A program made the position numbers and the translations under genes. From assembly GCF_041429785.1 (NCBI RefSeq), contig NZ_CP163423.1, forward strand, positions 2,852,001 through 2,916,000: 64,000 bases of DNA, in the 5' to 3' direction. The notes under the pieces were generated by a model, which saw only the letters and a program-made list of their open reading frames with translations, ran no database searches and was not told the origin of the DNA. Position 1 is the stretch's first letter; the number at the start of each line of letters is the position of its first letter. The DNA comes from Fretibacter rubidus (GTDB lineage Bacteria > Pseudomonadota > Alphaproteobacteria > Caulobacterales > Maricaulaceae). This document shows, one piece after another, positions 44,499-54,067 of the stretch.

Positions 44499-47054
44499 AT
44501 GAGCGATACGAACGATAAAGATAAGAAACCTGCCCGTCGGCCCTTAAGCCTCGGAAAAGGTGGAACTGTGCGCCAGAATATGTCTGGTGGACGGTCAAAG
44601 CAGGTTGTGGTCGAAACGAAAAAACGCCGCGTTGTTGGCGCGCCGGGATCAGTGAAGCTGAAAAAGCCTGCCCCCGTCAGCGTGACGCCAAAGGCTGCGC
44701 CCAAAGCCCCTGAGGGTCTGGCCCCGAACAAGCCGCAGATTGACGAGATTGCCGAGGCGGCCCGTAAGCTAGGCCTGTCCAAGGATGAATATATTAAGCG
44801 CCAAGAAGCCGTCCAATCGGCGGCTGCTGAAAACAGTGCCCGCGAAGCCGCGCGCCGCGCCGAAGAAGAAGAACGCCGCGCCCGCATGGTCGAAGAGCAA
44901 AATGCACTGCGCGCTAAGAAAAAAGCCGAAGAAGAAGAAGAACTTCGCCGCATGGAAGAGGAAGAGGCCGAACGCGTTCGCGAAGAAGCCGAGGCCGCCC
45001 GCCGCGCGCCGTCAAAGGCTGCCGCTATTCTGGCTGGCGATGACGAAAAAGATACCCGCACAGAGCTTGAAAAAGCTGGCGGTCGTATCAAAAAATCACG
45101 CAATATGCCAAGCAAGCCGTCCCGCACGACCAAAGGGTCGGACAGCGGTCGCCGCAAAGGCAAGCTGACCATCGTGTCCGCCCTTGCGGGTAATGACGAG
45201 CGTCAACGCTCACTTGCTTCTGTGCGCCGTGCGCGCGAAAAAGAAAAAGCCCGTCAACGCGGCGGTCAAACTGATTCTGGTAAAATCTCTCGCGAGGTTA
45301 CAATCCCCGAAGTGATTACGGTCGGCGAGTTAGCCAACCGTATGGCAGAGCGCGGTGCCGATGTTGTCAAATATCTGATGAAGCAAGGCGACATGCTTAA
45401 GATTAATGATGTGCTTGACGCCGATACGGCCCAAGTGATTGCCGAAGATTTCGGCCACACTGTTAAACGCGTTGCCGAATCTGATGTCGAATTTGACTTT
45501 ATCAAAGACGACGACCCGGTCGATGAGAGCAAGCAAAAACCACGCGCGCCCGTCATTGCCATTATGGGTCACGTTGACCACGGTAAAACATCTCTGCTGG
45601 ATGCCTTGCGTACGACAGATGTCGCGGGCGGTGAAGCCGGCGGTATCACCCAGCATATTGGGGCCTATCAGCTACAGCTGAAAACGGGGGCCAAGATTAC
45701 GGTTCTGGATACACCCGGTCACGCGGCGTTCTCTGCGATGCGGACACGCGGCGCGCAGGCCGTGGACATTGTTATCCTAGTTGTCGCCGCTGACGATGGT
45801 GTGAAACCACAAACGATCGAGAGCATTAAACATGCCCGCGCTGCCGACACCCCGATTATTGTGGCCGTCAATAAGATGGACACCTATGAGGCGGACGCAA
45901 CCAAGGTTGAAACCGATCTATTGCAACACGAAATTATCACGGAAAGCATGTCAGGCGAAACGCAGTCTATTCATGTCTCTGCCAAGAAGAAAACGGGGCT
46001 GGACGAGCTAACCGAAGCCATCACCCTGCAAGCGGAATTGATGGACCTTAAGGCCAATCCAACACGCGATGCCGACGGTATGGTGATCGAGAGTAAGATT
46101 GAAAAAGGTCGCGGCCCTGTTGCGACCCTCTTGGTCAAACGCGGCACATTAAAACGCGGCGATATTGTTGTGGCGGGTCAATATTGGGGCAAAGTTAAAG
46201 CCATGATGGACGAACGCGGCAAGCAAATGAAGCTGGCTGGACCGTCTGCGGCAGTAGAGCTTATGGGATTTGACGGCGCACCAACACCCGGCGAGCCCTT
46301 TGCCGTTGTCGAGACCGAGCAAAAAGCGCGCGAAATTACAGAATACCGCGAACGTCAGCTGAAAAAAGCCGCGACTGTCGCCCCTAGTGCACTGGCGTCT
46401 ATGGAAGCCATGATGGCCAAGCTGCAAGACAAAACGATGTCTGAAATGCCTGTCCTTGTGAAAGGTGACGTGCAGGGTTCTGTCGAGGCGATTAAATCAT
46501 CTGTCGAAGGTTTGGGTAATGACGAGGTTAGAGCCCGCGTTATTCACGGCGCGGCAGGTGCAATATCAGAATCTGATATCATGCTGGCCAAAGCGTCAGA
46601 CGCGCCGGTTCTGGCCTTTAACGTGCGCCCGAACCGTCAAGCCAAAGATCTGGCCGAGCGCGAAGGTGTCGAGATCCGCTATTACTCTATCATCTATGAC
46701 CTAATTGACGACGTCAAAGGCGTGCTGTCAGGGATGTTGGAACCAGAGCGCCGCGAGACCTTCATTGGTTACGCCGAAGTGCTTGAGATTTTCAATATCT
46801 CCAAGACGGGCAAAATCGCAGGCTGTAAGGTGACCGAAGGACGCGTTGAACGCGGCTCTGGTGTGCGGCTTCTACGCGATAATGTCGTCGTCCACGAAGG
46901 TATGCTACGCACGCTAAAACGCTTTAAGGACGAAGTTGAAAAAGTCCAAGCGGGTATGGAATGTGGTATGGCCTTTGAGAATTACGAAGATATGCGTAAG
47001 GGCGACCAGATCGAATGTTTCACTGTCGAGATGATTGAGCGTAATCTGGATTAA
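44499..47054 (+). CDS. infB: Translation initiation factor IF-2
   Basis: 851 residues. The N-terminal region has a long Lys/Glu/Arg-rich segment (about 80-190), seen as [18 protein letters not shown]-type coiled coil, with an IF2_N helix near 265-320 ([24 protein letters not shown]). The GTPase domain has [14 protein letters not shown] at about 357, [15 protein letters not shown] and NKMD. Domains II, III and the C-terminal fMet-tRNA-binding part follow. It places initiator tRNA on the 30S subunit. The gene ends in the terminator at 47081. Confidence 0.97.
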   Translation: MSDTNDKDKKPARRPLSLGKGGTVRQNMSGGRSKQVVVETKKRRVVGAPGSVKLKKPAPVSVTPKAAPKAPEGLAPNKPQIDEIAEAARKLGLSKDEYIKRQEAVQSAAAENSAREAARRAEEEERRARMVEEQNALRAKKKAEEEEELRRMEEEEAERVREEAEAARRAPSKAAAILAGDDEKDTRTELEKAGGRIKKSRNMPSKPSRTTKGSDSGRRKGKLTIVSALAGNDERQRSLASVRRAREKEKARQRGGQTDSGKISREVTIPEVITVGELANRMAERGADVVKYLMKQGDMLKINDVLDADTAQVIAEDFGHTVKRVAESDVEFDFIKDDDPVDESKQKPRAPVIAIMGHVDHGKTSLLDALRTTDVAGGEAGGITQHIGAYQLQLKTGAKITVLDTPGHAAFSAMRTRGAQAVDIVILVVAADDGVKPQTIESIKHARAADTPIIVAVNKMDTYEADATKVETDLLQHEIITESMSGETQSIHVSAKKKTGLDELTEAITLQAELMDLKANPTRDADGMVIESKIEKGRGPVATLLVKRGTLKRGDIVVAGQYWGKVKAMMDERGKQMKLAGPSAAVELMGFDGAPTPGEPFAVVETEQKAREITEYRERQLKKAATVAPSALASMEAMMAKLQDKTMSEMPVLVKGDVQGSVEAIKSSVEGLGNDEVRARVIHGAAGAISESDIMLAKASDAPVLAFNVRPNRQAKDLAEREGVEIRYYSIIYDLIDDVKGVLSGMLEPERRETFIGYAEVLEIFNISKTGKIAGCKVTEGRVERGSGVRLLRDNVVVHEGMLRTLKRFKDEVEKVQAGMECGMAFENYEDMRKGDQIECFTVEMIERNLD

Positions 47055-47080
47055 TCCAAACGCTCCCATGACATGATTAT

Positions 47081-47110
47081 AAAGGCGCGATGTTTCAGTC
47101 GCGCCTTTTT
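47081..47110 (+). terminator. Rho-independent terminator after infB
   Basis: AAAGGCGCGA pairs with TCGCGCCTTT around an eight-base loop, followed by TTTTT. It lies 26 bases after the infB stop and overlaps the upstream extension of the rbfA frame, which supports the later rbfA start. Confidence 0.8.
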
Positions 47111-47147
47111 CATGATAGATAACATTAAAGATTTATTTGAGACCGAT

Positions 47148-47543
47148 ATGAGCAAGCACAAAGCCCCGTCCCAACGCATGTTAAAAGCGGGTGAATTAAT
47201 TCGTCGTATGTTGGCCGAAATTATTGCCAAGGAACATTTTCGCGACAAAGATTTGCAAGGTAAATCTGTGACGATTTCCGAAGTTCGGGTCAGCCCGGAT
47301 TTAAAACATGCGATTGTTTACGCAGCGCCCTTGGGCGGTGGTCGTAATCCAGCCGAGTCTCAGACCTTGATTGACGCACTCAATCGGGCGAAGAAGTTTC
47401 TACGCGGGCGGTTAGGGTCAGAGATGGAAATGAAATCCACCCCTGCCCTTAAATTTGTGCTCGATACCAGTTTTGAAACCGCCCAAGAAATGAGCGAACT
47501 TTTAAGCGACCCGCATATCCGCCAAGACCTGGATAAAGACTAG
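47148..47543 (+). CDS. rbfA: 30S ribosome-binding factor A
   Basis: 131 residues from the ATG at 47148 (MSKHKAPSQRML). The frame extends upstream to 47073, but that extension overlaps the terminator. RbfA features: RMLKAGELIRRMLAEIIAKEH, the conserved DVTIS-like SVTISEVRVSPDLKHAIVYAAPLGG, and the C-terminal FVLDTSFETAQEMSELL. It binds the free 30S subunit in maturation of the 5' end of 16S rRNA. truB, the usual neighbour, is absent; the next gene is an aminotransferase. Confidence 0.92.
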   Translation: MSKHKAPSQRMLKAGELIRRMLAEIIAKEHFRDKDLQGKSVTISEVRVSPDLKHAIVYAAPLGGGRNPAESQTLIDALNRAKKFLRGRLGSEMEMKSTPALKFVLDTSFETAQEMSELLSDPHIRQDLDKD

Positions 47544-47663
47544 CCCCGAAATCCGCGCACAAAATTTGTTGCGGCCCATATTTTTAAGATAGGCTCTGCC
47601 TTTACTCTTCCCCCGTCACTTAGCTTGCGCTAATTACAACGCCTAACGAAGCGGGACTATACC

Positions 47664-48857
47664 ATGTTTGACCACCTCACCCCCCAAGCGCCTGACGCCA
47701 TCATGCATTTGATGGAATTGTGCAAAGCCGACCCCAATCCCGATAAAATTGATTTGGGCGTTGGTGTTTATAAAACGGGTGACGGCGCAACGCCGATTAT
47801 GCGTGCGGTGAAAAAGGCCGAGCAGTTATGGTGGTCCGAAGAAGACACAAAAACCTATGTCGGCACTGTCGGCAACGCCGATTTCCGCAAACATATGCTC
47901 AGCCTCATACTTGGCGAAGATATGCACCAAGCGCTCGCCCCTCGCCTGTCCAGCGCGCAGGGCGCGGGCGGCAGCGGCGCGCTACGCCTCGGCGCGGAAC
48001 TGCTACACGGTGCGTCCCCTGACAGCACAGTTTGGGTCAGCACCCCGACATGGGCCAACCACATGCCGCTGATCGGCTCTACGGGGCTACGCATTGAAAA
48101 TTACCCTTATTATAACCGCGAAACACTCGGCGTTGATTTTGATGATATGATTGCGCATCTGGATAAACACGCCAAAGCGGGCGATATTGTTCTGTTGCAC
48201 GGCTGTTGCCATAATCCGACAGGGGCGGATTTATCCCACGCGCAGTGGGACACGCTGGCCGAATTTTTACCCGAACGCGGATTAATTCCTTTTGTGGATT
48301 TGGCCTATTTCGGTCTAGGTCGCGGGATGGAGGACGATACATACGGTCTTAAAACCCTGATGCGTGCCGTGCCAGAACTGGTCCTAGCCGCGTCATGCTC
48401 TAAGAACTTTGCCCTATACCGGGAACGCGTTGGCCTTGTGGCTATCATGAGCAAAACAGCGGACACAGCAAAGATCATCCAAAGCCAGCTTGGGGCCATT
48501 CAACGCCGCATGATTTCTATGCCGCCCGATCACGGGGCAGCCTTGGTTGCGCGTATCTTGGGCGACAAAGCCCTTTATACGATGTGGGAAGACGAGCTGA
48601 CAGAGATGCGCGAGCGTATCATTGCCCTGCGCGCGCAGCTATCAGACGCGCTGAGCGTTCAAGGCGCAGAGGTCATTGCGGCCGCTGTGAAAGCCCAAAA
48701 TGGTATGTTTTCTACCCTGCCCCTGTCTGTTGACCAAGCGGTCGCACTGCGCGAAAAACACTCAGTCTACCTCACCAATTCGGGGCGGATTAATATTGCC
48801 GGCGCCAGCACGCAAAACATCCCCCGTTTTGCGACGGCCATTTTGGACGTGCTGTAA
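47664..48857 (+). CDS. Aspartate/aromatic aminotransferase, class I
   Basis: 397 residues, the right size for the TyrB/AspC group. It opens MFDHLTPQAPDAIMHLMELCKADPNPDKIDLGVGVYKTGDG, typical of aromatic amino acid transaminases. The PLP-lysine is in ASCSKNFALYRERVG, near 245-259. LLHGCCHNPTGADLS and FVDLAYFGLGRG contain substrate- and cofactor-binding residues. It would interconvert aspartate or aromatic amino acids with 2-oxo acids in the cytoplasm. Specificity between AspC and TyrB is not decided. It begins 120 bases after rbfA. Confidence 0.92.
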   Translation: MFDHLTPQAPDAIMHLMELCKADPNPDKIDLGVGVYKTGDGATPIMRAVKKAEQLWWSEEDTKTYVGTVGNADFRKHMLSLILGEDMHQALAPRLSSAQGAGGSGALRLGAELLHGASPDSTVWVSTPTWANHMPLIGSTGLRIENYPYYNRETLGVDFDDMIAHLDKHAKAGDIVLLHGCCHNPTGADLSHAQWDTLAEFLPERGLIPFVDLAYFGLGRGMEDDTYGLKTLMRAVPELVLAASCSKNFALYRERVGLVAIMSKTADTAKIIQSQLGAIQRRMISMPPDHGAALVARILGDKALYTMWEDELTEMRERIIALRAQLSDALSVQGAEVIAAAVKAQNGMFSTLPLSVDQAVALREKHSVYLTNSGRINIAGASTQNIPRFATAILDVL

Positions 48858-48944
48858 ACGAAACTATAACCTTACCGCGGTATAACCAACCCTAGAAACT
48901 GCCTCACCGTCAATGCGGGCAGCGTGAACTAAGGGTTTGGTGAC

Positions 48945-49790
48945 ATGAGTGCTGTCAAAAAAATTATTCCGCCGCAACCGCGCGGCATCGACAGGCGCGC
49001 AGAACCTCGCCAAGGGCAAACCGATTGGCGGGTCAATCCGCGCTCTTATGATTTTGTCGGCACGACCTTTGATCCACTCACGCCGATGCAGACCTTGTCG
49101 CGTTGTAAATGGATCACTTTGGACCATGGTTTTCGCTATATTGTGACGCCGAATGTTGATCACATCGTGCGCCTCTCTAAAGAGCCCGACGTCTTTACCC
49201 CGCTTTATGATACGGCGTGGATATCCGTTTGCGATAGTCGCATCTTGGAATTACTAGCGCATTTTTCGGGTATTCCCTTGCGCGCCGTTCCGGGATCTGA
49301 CCTAACGCAGCAGCTCTTTGATAATGTCATCACAAAAGATGACCCCATCACAGTCATTGGGGCCGATGCAGAGATTATCGAGATTGTAAAAGCCAAATAC
49401 GGGCTGAGTAACATCTATCATTATGAGCCGCCCATGGGCCTACGCCACAAACCCGATGCGGTCGCGGATACGGCACAATTTATCGCCGATCACCCATCGC
49501 GTTATGTCTTTATTTGCGTGGGTAGCCCGCAACAAGAAATGGTCGCCAAGGCGGCGCTAGAGCGCGGCGATTGTGTCGGCCTTGGTCTTTGTGTCGGGGC
49601 AAGCCTTGATTTTCTCGGTGGGCGTGTGAAACGCGCGCCGAAATGGATGCAATCCGCGCGGCTAGAATGGCTATACCGATTGGGATCAGAACCCGGACGT
49701 CTGTGGAAACGTTACCTTATTGAGGGCCCAAAAGTCTTTGGAATTTGGCTGCGGTGGTCGCTGTCTAGGAAGAAAACTAAGCTAAATTAG
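48945..49790 (+). CDS. WecG/TagA/CpsF-family glycosyltransferase
   Basis: 281 residues. The family core is seen in RYIVTPNVDHIVRLSKEP (about 65-82), CDSRILELLAHFSGIPL, and VPGSDLTQQLFDN with the conserved Asp; the C-terminal part has YVFICVGSPQQEMVAKAAL and GLCVGASLDFLGGRVKRAPKWM, the last being the strongest signature. Such enzymes add a ManNAc-type sugar to a lipid-linked intermediate at the cytoplasmic membrane for polysaccharide or teichoic acid-like polymers. No polysaccharide gene cluster is near, so this copy is isolated. It converges with mrp, overlapping by 14 bases. Confidence 0.9.
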   Translation: MSAVKKIIPPQPRGIDRRAEPRQGQTDWRVNPRSYDFVGTTFDPLTPMQTLSRCKWITLDHGFRYIVTPNVDHIVRLSKEPDVFTPLYDTAWISVCDSRILELLAHFSGIPLRAVPGSDLTQQLFDNVITKDDPITVIGADAEIIEIVKAKYGLSNIYHYEPPMGLRHKPDAVADTAQFIADHPSRYVFICVGSPQQEMVAKAALERGDCVGLGLCVGASLDFLGGRVKRAPKWMQSARLEWLYRLGSEPGRLWKRYLIEGPKVFGIWLRWSLSRKKTKLN

Positions 49791-50886
49791 CCAGTAATTT
49801 TTCTGCCATCACCTTGAAATAATCCGCCGCCGCATCGTCTGTTGCCGCAACAGGAACGCCGCTATCGCCTGACTCTCGGATAGACATAGCCAAAGGCGCA
49901 GCGCCAAGGAACGGCACCTTCATGGTCTTGGCCTCAGCCTCAGCCCCGCCGCCACCAAAAATATTATGGGTCGCGCCGCAATCAGGACAGGTGAAGATCG
50001 ACATATTTTCGACCACGCCCACGATTGGAATATCGACTTTTTCAAACATCATCACCCCTTTGCGCGCATCCGCCAGCGCCAAATCCTGCGGCGTTGAAAC
50101 GATGACTGCGCCGTCAGGTTTAATGTCTTGGGCCAGACCAAGTTGCGCGTCCCCTGTCCCGGGCGGCATATCAATAAGAAGCACATCAAGCTCCCCCCAA
50201 TCGCAATCCCAAAGCATTTTTGACATCGCGCCTTGCACCATCGGCCCGCGCCAGATAATCGGCCCGTCATCCTTGGTCAAAAACCCAATCGACATGGCCT
50301 TTATGCCGTAGGCCTCCAGCGGCTTTATCAGCGGTCTGTCTTGAACACGCACAGTCGTTGCGCGCGCGCCTTTCAGCCCCAGCACAATGGGCGCACTTGG
50401 CCCGTGAATATCCGCGTCGAGCAAACCGACAGATTTCCCCATGCGGGCCAGCGCCACAGCCAGATTAACAGACACAGTCGACTTACCTACGCCGCCTTTG
50501 GCCGAGCTAATCGCGATTGTTTTTTTAACATGGGCGTCGCCTTGATAACCCTCTGGACGGCGAGCCTGATGCGGATTGCCGCTGCGTTTGGGCGCCTCAC
50601 CGCTCGCATTGGGTCGGGGCTTGGTCACGGCAGGAGCGGATTTATGCGCTGTCATTAACACAGAGGCGCGGTCTATACCGGGCAGGGTTTTCAGTGCCGC
50701 TTCCATCGCCTCTCGCACAGGGCCGTAATCTTTGGCGCGCGCAGGATCAATCAACAATATCGCGCGCAGCACTCCGGCCTTAAACGATAAATCACCGAGC
50801 AGTCCCGCCGAAACAATATCGCGGCCAGAGATGGGGTCAGATATATCTTTTAAGGCGGATAAAGCGGCGGCTTCGGAATAGCTCAT
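49777..50886 (-). CDS. mrp: Mrp/NBP35-type Fe-S carrier ATPase
   Basis: 369 residues. The N-terminal MIP18-like domain (about 1-85) is followed by a linker rich in Pro, Ala, Arg and Ser, then the deviant Walker A SSAKGGVGKSTVSVNLA at about 127-143. Further motifs are DADIHGPSAPIVLG, IDMPPGTGDAQL and the FTCPDCGATHNIFG pair of cysteines (CxxC, about 297-300), which bind the cluster at the dimer interface. The protein carries Fe-S clusters to apo-enzymes. It is followed upstream on the same strand by the large repeat protein. Confidence 0.95.
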   Translation of the reverse strand: MSYSEAAALSALKDISDPISGRDIVSAGLLGDLSFKAGVLRAILLIDPARAKDYGPVREAMEAALKTLPGIDRASVLMTAHKSAPAVTKPRPNASGEAPKRSGNPHQARRPEGYQGDAHVKKTIAISSAKGGVGKSTVSVNLAVALARMGKSVGLLDADIHGPSAPIVLGLKGARATTVRVQDRPLIKPLEAYGIKAMSIGFLTKDDGPIIWRGPMVQGAMSKMLWDCDWGELDVLLIDMPPGTGDAQLGLAQDIKPDGAVIVSTPQDLALADARKGVMMFEKVDIPIVGVVENMSIFTCPDCGATHNIFGGGGAEAEAKTMKVPFLGAAPLAMSIRESGDSGVPVAATDDAAADYFKVMAEKLLANLA

Positions 50887-50913
50887 GATAACTCTTTTGA
50901 TGACCCGTTAGGT

Positions 50914-50945
50914 TTAAGGCAGGAGGAGGTTAAGGCAGGAGAGAC
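50914..50945. repeat. 16-base near-tandem duplication at the end of the large exported protein gene
   Basis: TTAAGGCAGGAG occurs at 50914-50925 and again at 50930-50941 with period 16. The second copy contains the gene's stop codon (TTA at 50930 on the plus strand). Confidence 0.8.
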
Positions 50946-52963
50946 GTTTGCGCCTTTCTGCCCTGATTACAATATCGGGTCAAACCATCACTGTTATCAA
51001 AATGAAGCGGCGGATTATCACGACCAAAGGCGGTCACGACACCCCCTATGGGGCTGCGTGCTATGTGGGTGGGCACAGACGGCAGGCTGGTCGCAAAGCG
51101 CACGGACATGCCGCGCGAGGACGCACTCACCCGGTAAATCGCGGCCACATCGCCTTGGCCCACAACGGCCCAAAAGTCAGACGCCGTATGCCCCAGTTTC
51201 ACCTCTGTCATTGGGATGATGGCCCGCACGGCATGATGAGCGTCGGGCACATCAGGCGGCATAATGTCTATCACCGCGCCTGTGGTCGTATCATAAAGCA
51301 GGAGCGCCCCTGACGTGGGACTGGCGTAACCCGCTAACCATCCGCCGCTGACGCGGCTTGCCGAGCGTAACCATCCACGCAGCGCTGGCGCGCCTGACGC
51401 CAATTGACCGACATCGAAATAGGGCATTTGCTTCGCGGCTTTGTTAAAATCCTGTGACGTCACTTTGCAAAAACGCTCAGCTTTATTCACAGCCTCTATG
51501 GACGGCAGGCGTAACTGCGCCAAGGCCGCCCGTGTATTTTTCGCCTCTAAGGCCTCATTGGCCAGTGACGCGGCTTGGCGCACTTTTGTGATTGGATGCT
51601 CTGTTTTAAGCGCCCGGGTCATGGCTGATAATGCCGCTTTATCCGCCGCATTTGTTTGCGCCACACGCGCCAAAAGCCCCGCAATAAAAACAGCATGATG
51701 ACGTTCATCCTGCAACGCCGTTTCAGACACGCTCACCGCTAGCGAGCTATCAAAGCGGCCAGCATACTGAATTAATGTCAGGCGGTCTGATTGAGCACTG
51801 CGAGACACCGCCTTTGATAAGGGCGATAAGAACACGTCAACAGTTTTTGGGTCATGGGTTAAGAGCCACTGAAAATAGGCTTTAGGCACAGCGCGACGCG
51901 CCGCAAAGCCGTCGACTGCGCGAGCGTATGACCCACGGTTTAGCGGGGTGTCGTTGAGCTCCGCACCCGTTTGCAGCAGTGCGTCAAAACCCGCCACACG
52001 TCCCATCACACTCATCTTGGGGTCATCCGCCAAATCGCGGGCAAAGGTCATATAAAAACCGTCGTCGCGCAAAGCATGGCGGGAGCGCAACATAGCCGCC
52101 AGAGCCAAAGCCGCATTTATGTCGCTATCATCCAGCCCGTAAAGCGTCGCGACTAAGGCGCGGAACGCCTCTTCGCGGTCACGGTCATACAGCGCTTGAT
52201 AGGCCATTTTCACACTGCCCGCATCGCCGGATTTTAGCGTCGCTGCCAAAATAGGATTAACGGCGGGCGAGCGGTCTTTGGCCAGAACCGCAACGACGCC
52301 AGGATGGGGGTTTGCTGTGAGAGCCCGCGCAAGCTTTTTAATATCATCAGGCCGCAGCGCAAATTGAAGATCAGACGCTGCCAATTTTGTCAGCATAACT
52401 TGTGACGCTCTGCGGACGTCCAATTGATTAGATGCCAAGCCGTTAATGGCGGCCGCGCGCACCATGGGGCTGATATGGCGGGTTAGCACAGCCCCCAAAT
52501 CATCAATGTTCAGCGGGCTGTCCCCCTGCAATCCCGACCACACGCTCACCATACGGCGCTGCGCATCAGGCGAAAGCAAACCCCGTTGGCGTGCCAAAAT
52601 ATGCAGCGCGCGATTGGCATCTATCACAGCGGCCTCTGATTTAAGCGGCGCAAAAACACGCGAGAGTAGCGCCGATTGCGCCTCACCCCCGTAACGGTCA
52701 AAATCCGCCGCGAGTAGCGTGTAGTCAAAACTATCGGGCGCGTGTGTATCTAAAATTTCAAGACAGCGCGACAGGCTAAGGCAGACTTGGTCAGGCCCAA
52801 ACTCTACCGCTGCAACCGCTTCGCCCGTGGCTTGGTCGGCCGTGGGCGGATTATCAGGGTCAAAAAAACTGGATTGGGCGGCGGCAGATAGGGGCAACAC
52901 AGCGCCTAAAATCGCCAAGACAACCCTCGCCGTTTGCGCCCTATATTTGTGCCAAAAACCCAT
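50930..52963 (-). CDS. Large exported protein with alpha-helical repeats, unknown function
   Basis: 677 residues. A signal peptide (about 1-29; VVLAILGAVLPLSAAAQ with cleavage after AAAQ) marks export. After a short linker and FGPDQVCLSLSRCLE (a Cys pair), about 75-500 is a helical region with repeated Leu/Ala-rich helix pairs that resemble HEAT-type repeats, for example HISPMVRAAAINGLASNQ. The last 170 residues look beta-rich (WLRSASRVSGGWLAGYAS and GALLLYDTTTGAV), like part of a beta-propeller or lectin-like domain. No catalytic motif is recognised. It could be a periplasmic scaffold; this is inference. It is transcribed toward mrp and ends 43 bases before that gene. Confidence 0.75.
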   Translation of the reverse strand: MGFWHKYRAQTARVVLAILGAVLPLSAAAQSSFFDPDNPPTADQATGEAVAAVEFGPDQVCLSLSRCLEILDTHAPDSFDYTLLAADFDRYGGEAQSALLSRVFAPLKSEAAVIDANRALHILARQRGLLSPDAQRRMVSVWSGLQGDSPLNIDDLGAVLTRHISPMVRAAAINGLASNQLDVRRASQVMLTKLAASDLQFALRPDDIKKLARALTANPHPGVVAVLAKDRSPAVNPILAATLKSGDAGSVKMAYQALYDRDREEAFRALVATLYGLDDSDINAALALAAMLRSRHALRDDGFYMTFARDLADDPKMSVMGRVAGFDALLQTGAELNDTPLNRGSYARAVDGFAARRAVPKAYFQWLLTHDPKTVDVFLSPLSKAVSRSAQSDRLTLIQYAGRFDSSLAVSVSETALQDERHHAVFIAGLLARVAQTNAADKAALSAMTRALKTEHPITKVRQAASLANEALEAKNTRAALAQLRLPSIEAVNKAERFCKVTSQDFNKAAKQMPYFDVGQLASGAPALRGWLRSASRVSGGWLAGYASPTSGALLLYDTTTGAVIDIMPPDVPDAHHAVRAIIPMTEVKLGHTASDFWAVVGQGDVAAIYRVSASSRGMSVRFATSLPSVPTHIARSPIGGVVTAFGRDNPPLHFDNSDGLTRYCNQGRKAQTSLLP

Positions 52964-53180
52964 AGCTCTCTCTTACGCAATTGATGCGCGCGCAACAAGG
53001 CCGCCGTACCGCAAGGCGAAGATGGGGCCACCAACTCGCCTCAAACACTCTCGCCGCTATACGGTCGCACGGGCCCGCAACTTTGGTATTAAAAGGACTT
53101 GATTAGAGGCGCACAGACGGATATATCCCCATTTCGCTAGGACGGCCTCGGCCCTTAGCCTCGGATGGTTCCGATTTATC

Positions 53181-53255
53181 GGGCGATTAGCTCAGCGGGA
53201 GAGCACTACATTGACATTGTAGGGGTCACTGGTTCAATCCCAGTATCGCCCACCA
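53181..53255 (+). tRNA. tRNA-Val (anticodon GAC)
   Basis: The cloverleaf is complete: acceptor stem GGGCGAT with ATCGCCC, D-arm GCTC with GAGC, anticodon stem CTACA/TGTAG with loop TTGACAT (anticodon GAC at 53213-53215), T-stem ACTGG/CCAGT with loop TTCAATC, discriminator A, and encoded CCA (53253-53255). It decodes GUC and probably GUU. A palindrome follows directly. Confidence 0.97.
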
Positions 53256-53260
53256 TCCCC

Positions 53261-53295
53261 TTCATTTTTCAAATCCATAGGATTTTAAAAATGAA
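53261..53295. repeat. AT-rich 16-base inverted repeat after tRNA-Val
   Basis: The arm at 53261-53276 pairs with 53280-53295 with one mismatch, around ATA. It starts six bases after the CCA end. There is no T-run, so it is not a standard terminator; it could fold the tRNA precursor's 3' trailer. Confidence 0.7.
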
Positions 53296-53298
53296 AAT

Positions 53299-53419
53299 AA
53301 GGGCCGCAAAGATGCGCAGCCTTCGCGCAATTTTGTGCACCGCTTAAAGCAATTTTCCCGAGGAAAAATACGGACAAGGGCCGCAAAAATGCGCAACCTT
53401 AGCGCAATTTTGTGCACCG
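53299..53419. repeat. Two 44-base direct repeats (3 mismatches) behind tRNA-Val
   Basis: Copy 1 is 53299-53342 and copy 2 is 53376-53419. Both begin AAGGGCCGCAAA and end GCGCAATTTTGTGCACCG. They are separated by 33 bases. No gene is predicted in them. They might be the remains of an integrated element or a duplicated regulatory site. Confidence 0.85.
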
Positions 53420-53474
53420 TATCACGACAATTAAGATGTTCGGATGAGGGCGACAAAGCAGCCCCTAGCTCTCC

Positions 53475-53834
53475 TTAAGCCGCAATCAGCTTATCGACCT
53501 CATTGACCAATTGGCGCAGATGCACGGGCTTTGACAGCACGGTGGATTCAGCCGCTTGTGGGTCGTTCATAGCGACGGCGGCGAAGCCTGTGATGAACAT
53601 AATTTTGATACCAGGAGATAGGGTTTCGGCCTGTTTGGCCAGTTCAATCCCGTCAAGGCCAGGCATCATAATATCGGTGAGCAGGAGATCAAACGCACCG
53701 TCGGCAAATTTAAGCGCGCGCAAGGCCCGTTCGCCGTCCGCACATGCAATGACGTGGTGGCCCGCTTTTTCCAGCGCTTTTTCAAAAAAGCCGCGCATCG
53801 CATTATCATCTTCTGCGTATAAAATCGTTGCCAT
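53475..53834 (-). CDS. cpdR: CpdR-type single-domain response regulator
   Basis: 119 residues from the ATG at 53834; a longer frame to 53879 is less likely. The receiver fold has acidic pocket AEDDNAMRGF (about 7-16), the phosphoacceptor Asp in LLTDIMMPGLDG (about 53), Thr in FITGFAAVA and Lys in LSKPVHLRQLV. The AEDDNAMRGF opening and the Lys-Pro-His-Leu-Arg tail are characteristic of CpdR, which in Caulobacter recruits ClpXP for timed degradation when unphosphorylated. The C-terminal LIAA also fits. It is divergent from the amidohydrolase gene, as in related genomes. Confidence 0.85.
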   Translation of the reverse strand: MATILYAEDDNAMRGFFEKALEKAGHHVIACADGERALRALKFADGAFDLLLTDIMMPGLDGIELAKQAETLSPGIKIMFITGFAAVAMNDPQAAESTVLSKPVHLRQLVNEVDKLIAA

Positions 53835-54067
53835 GGTGGGCCCTATTCTCTTTGCGTCGTCTTCCGACATTATTATCATTAAGCCCGGTCCACCACCGCG
53901 GCCTATTGTGACACGAAATCGTGCTCACCCCTGTTTACTGGCCCACTATGCAGGATTGATGCCGTCGGACCTTTATAATCGTCTATAATCCCTAGGGCTT
54001 AACGATATCTAAGCGGCTGGCATTTTTACGAAACTCTCTCTATACCGTGGTTAATAAGGAATGGCTG

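Noticed and set aside
44495-45172. A long minus-strand frame over the N-terminal part of infB
   Set aside because: It mirrors the Lys/Glu/Ala-rich coding region of IF-2; the predicted protein is Ser/Arg/Ala-rich without any family likeness.
47073-47147. Extended start of rbfA
   Set aside because: It would be coded by the infB terminator; the ATG at 47148 gives the usual RbfA length.
53996-54018. A second CtrA box upstream of the amidohydrolase gene (TTAACGATATCTAAG)
   Set aside because: The second half is TAAG with wrong spacing, so it does not meet TTAA-N7-TTAA.
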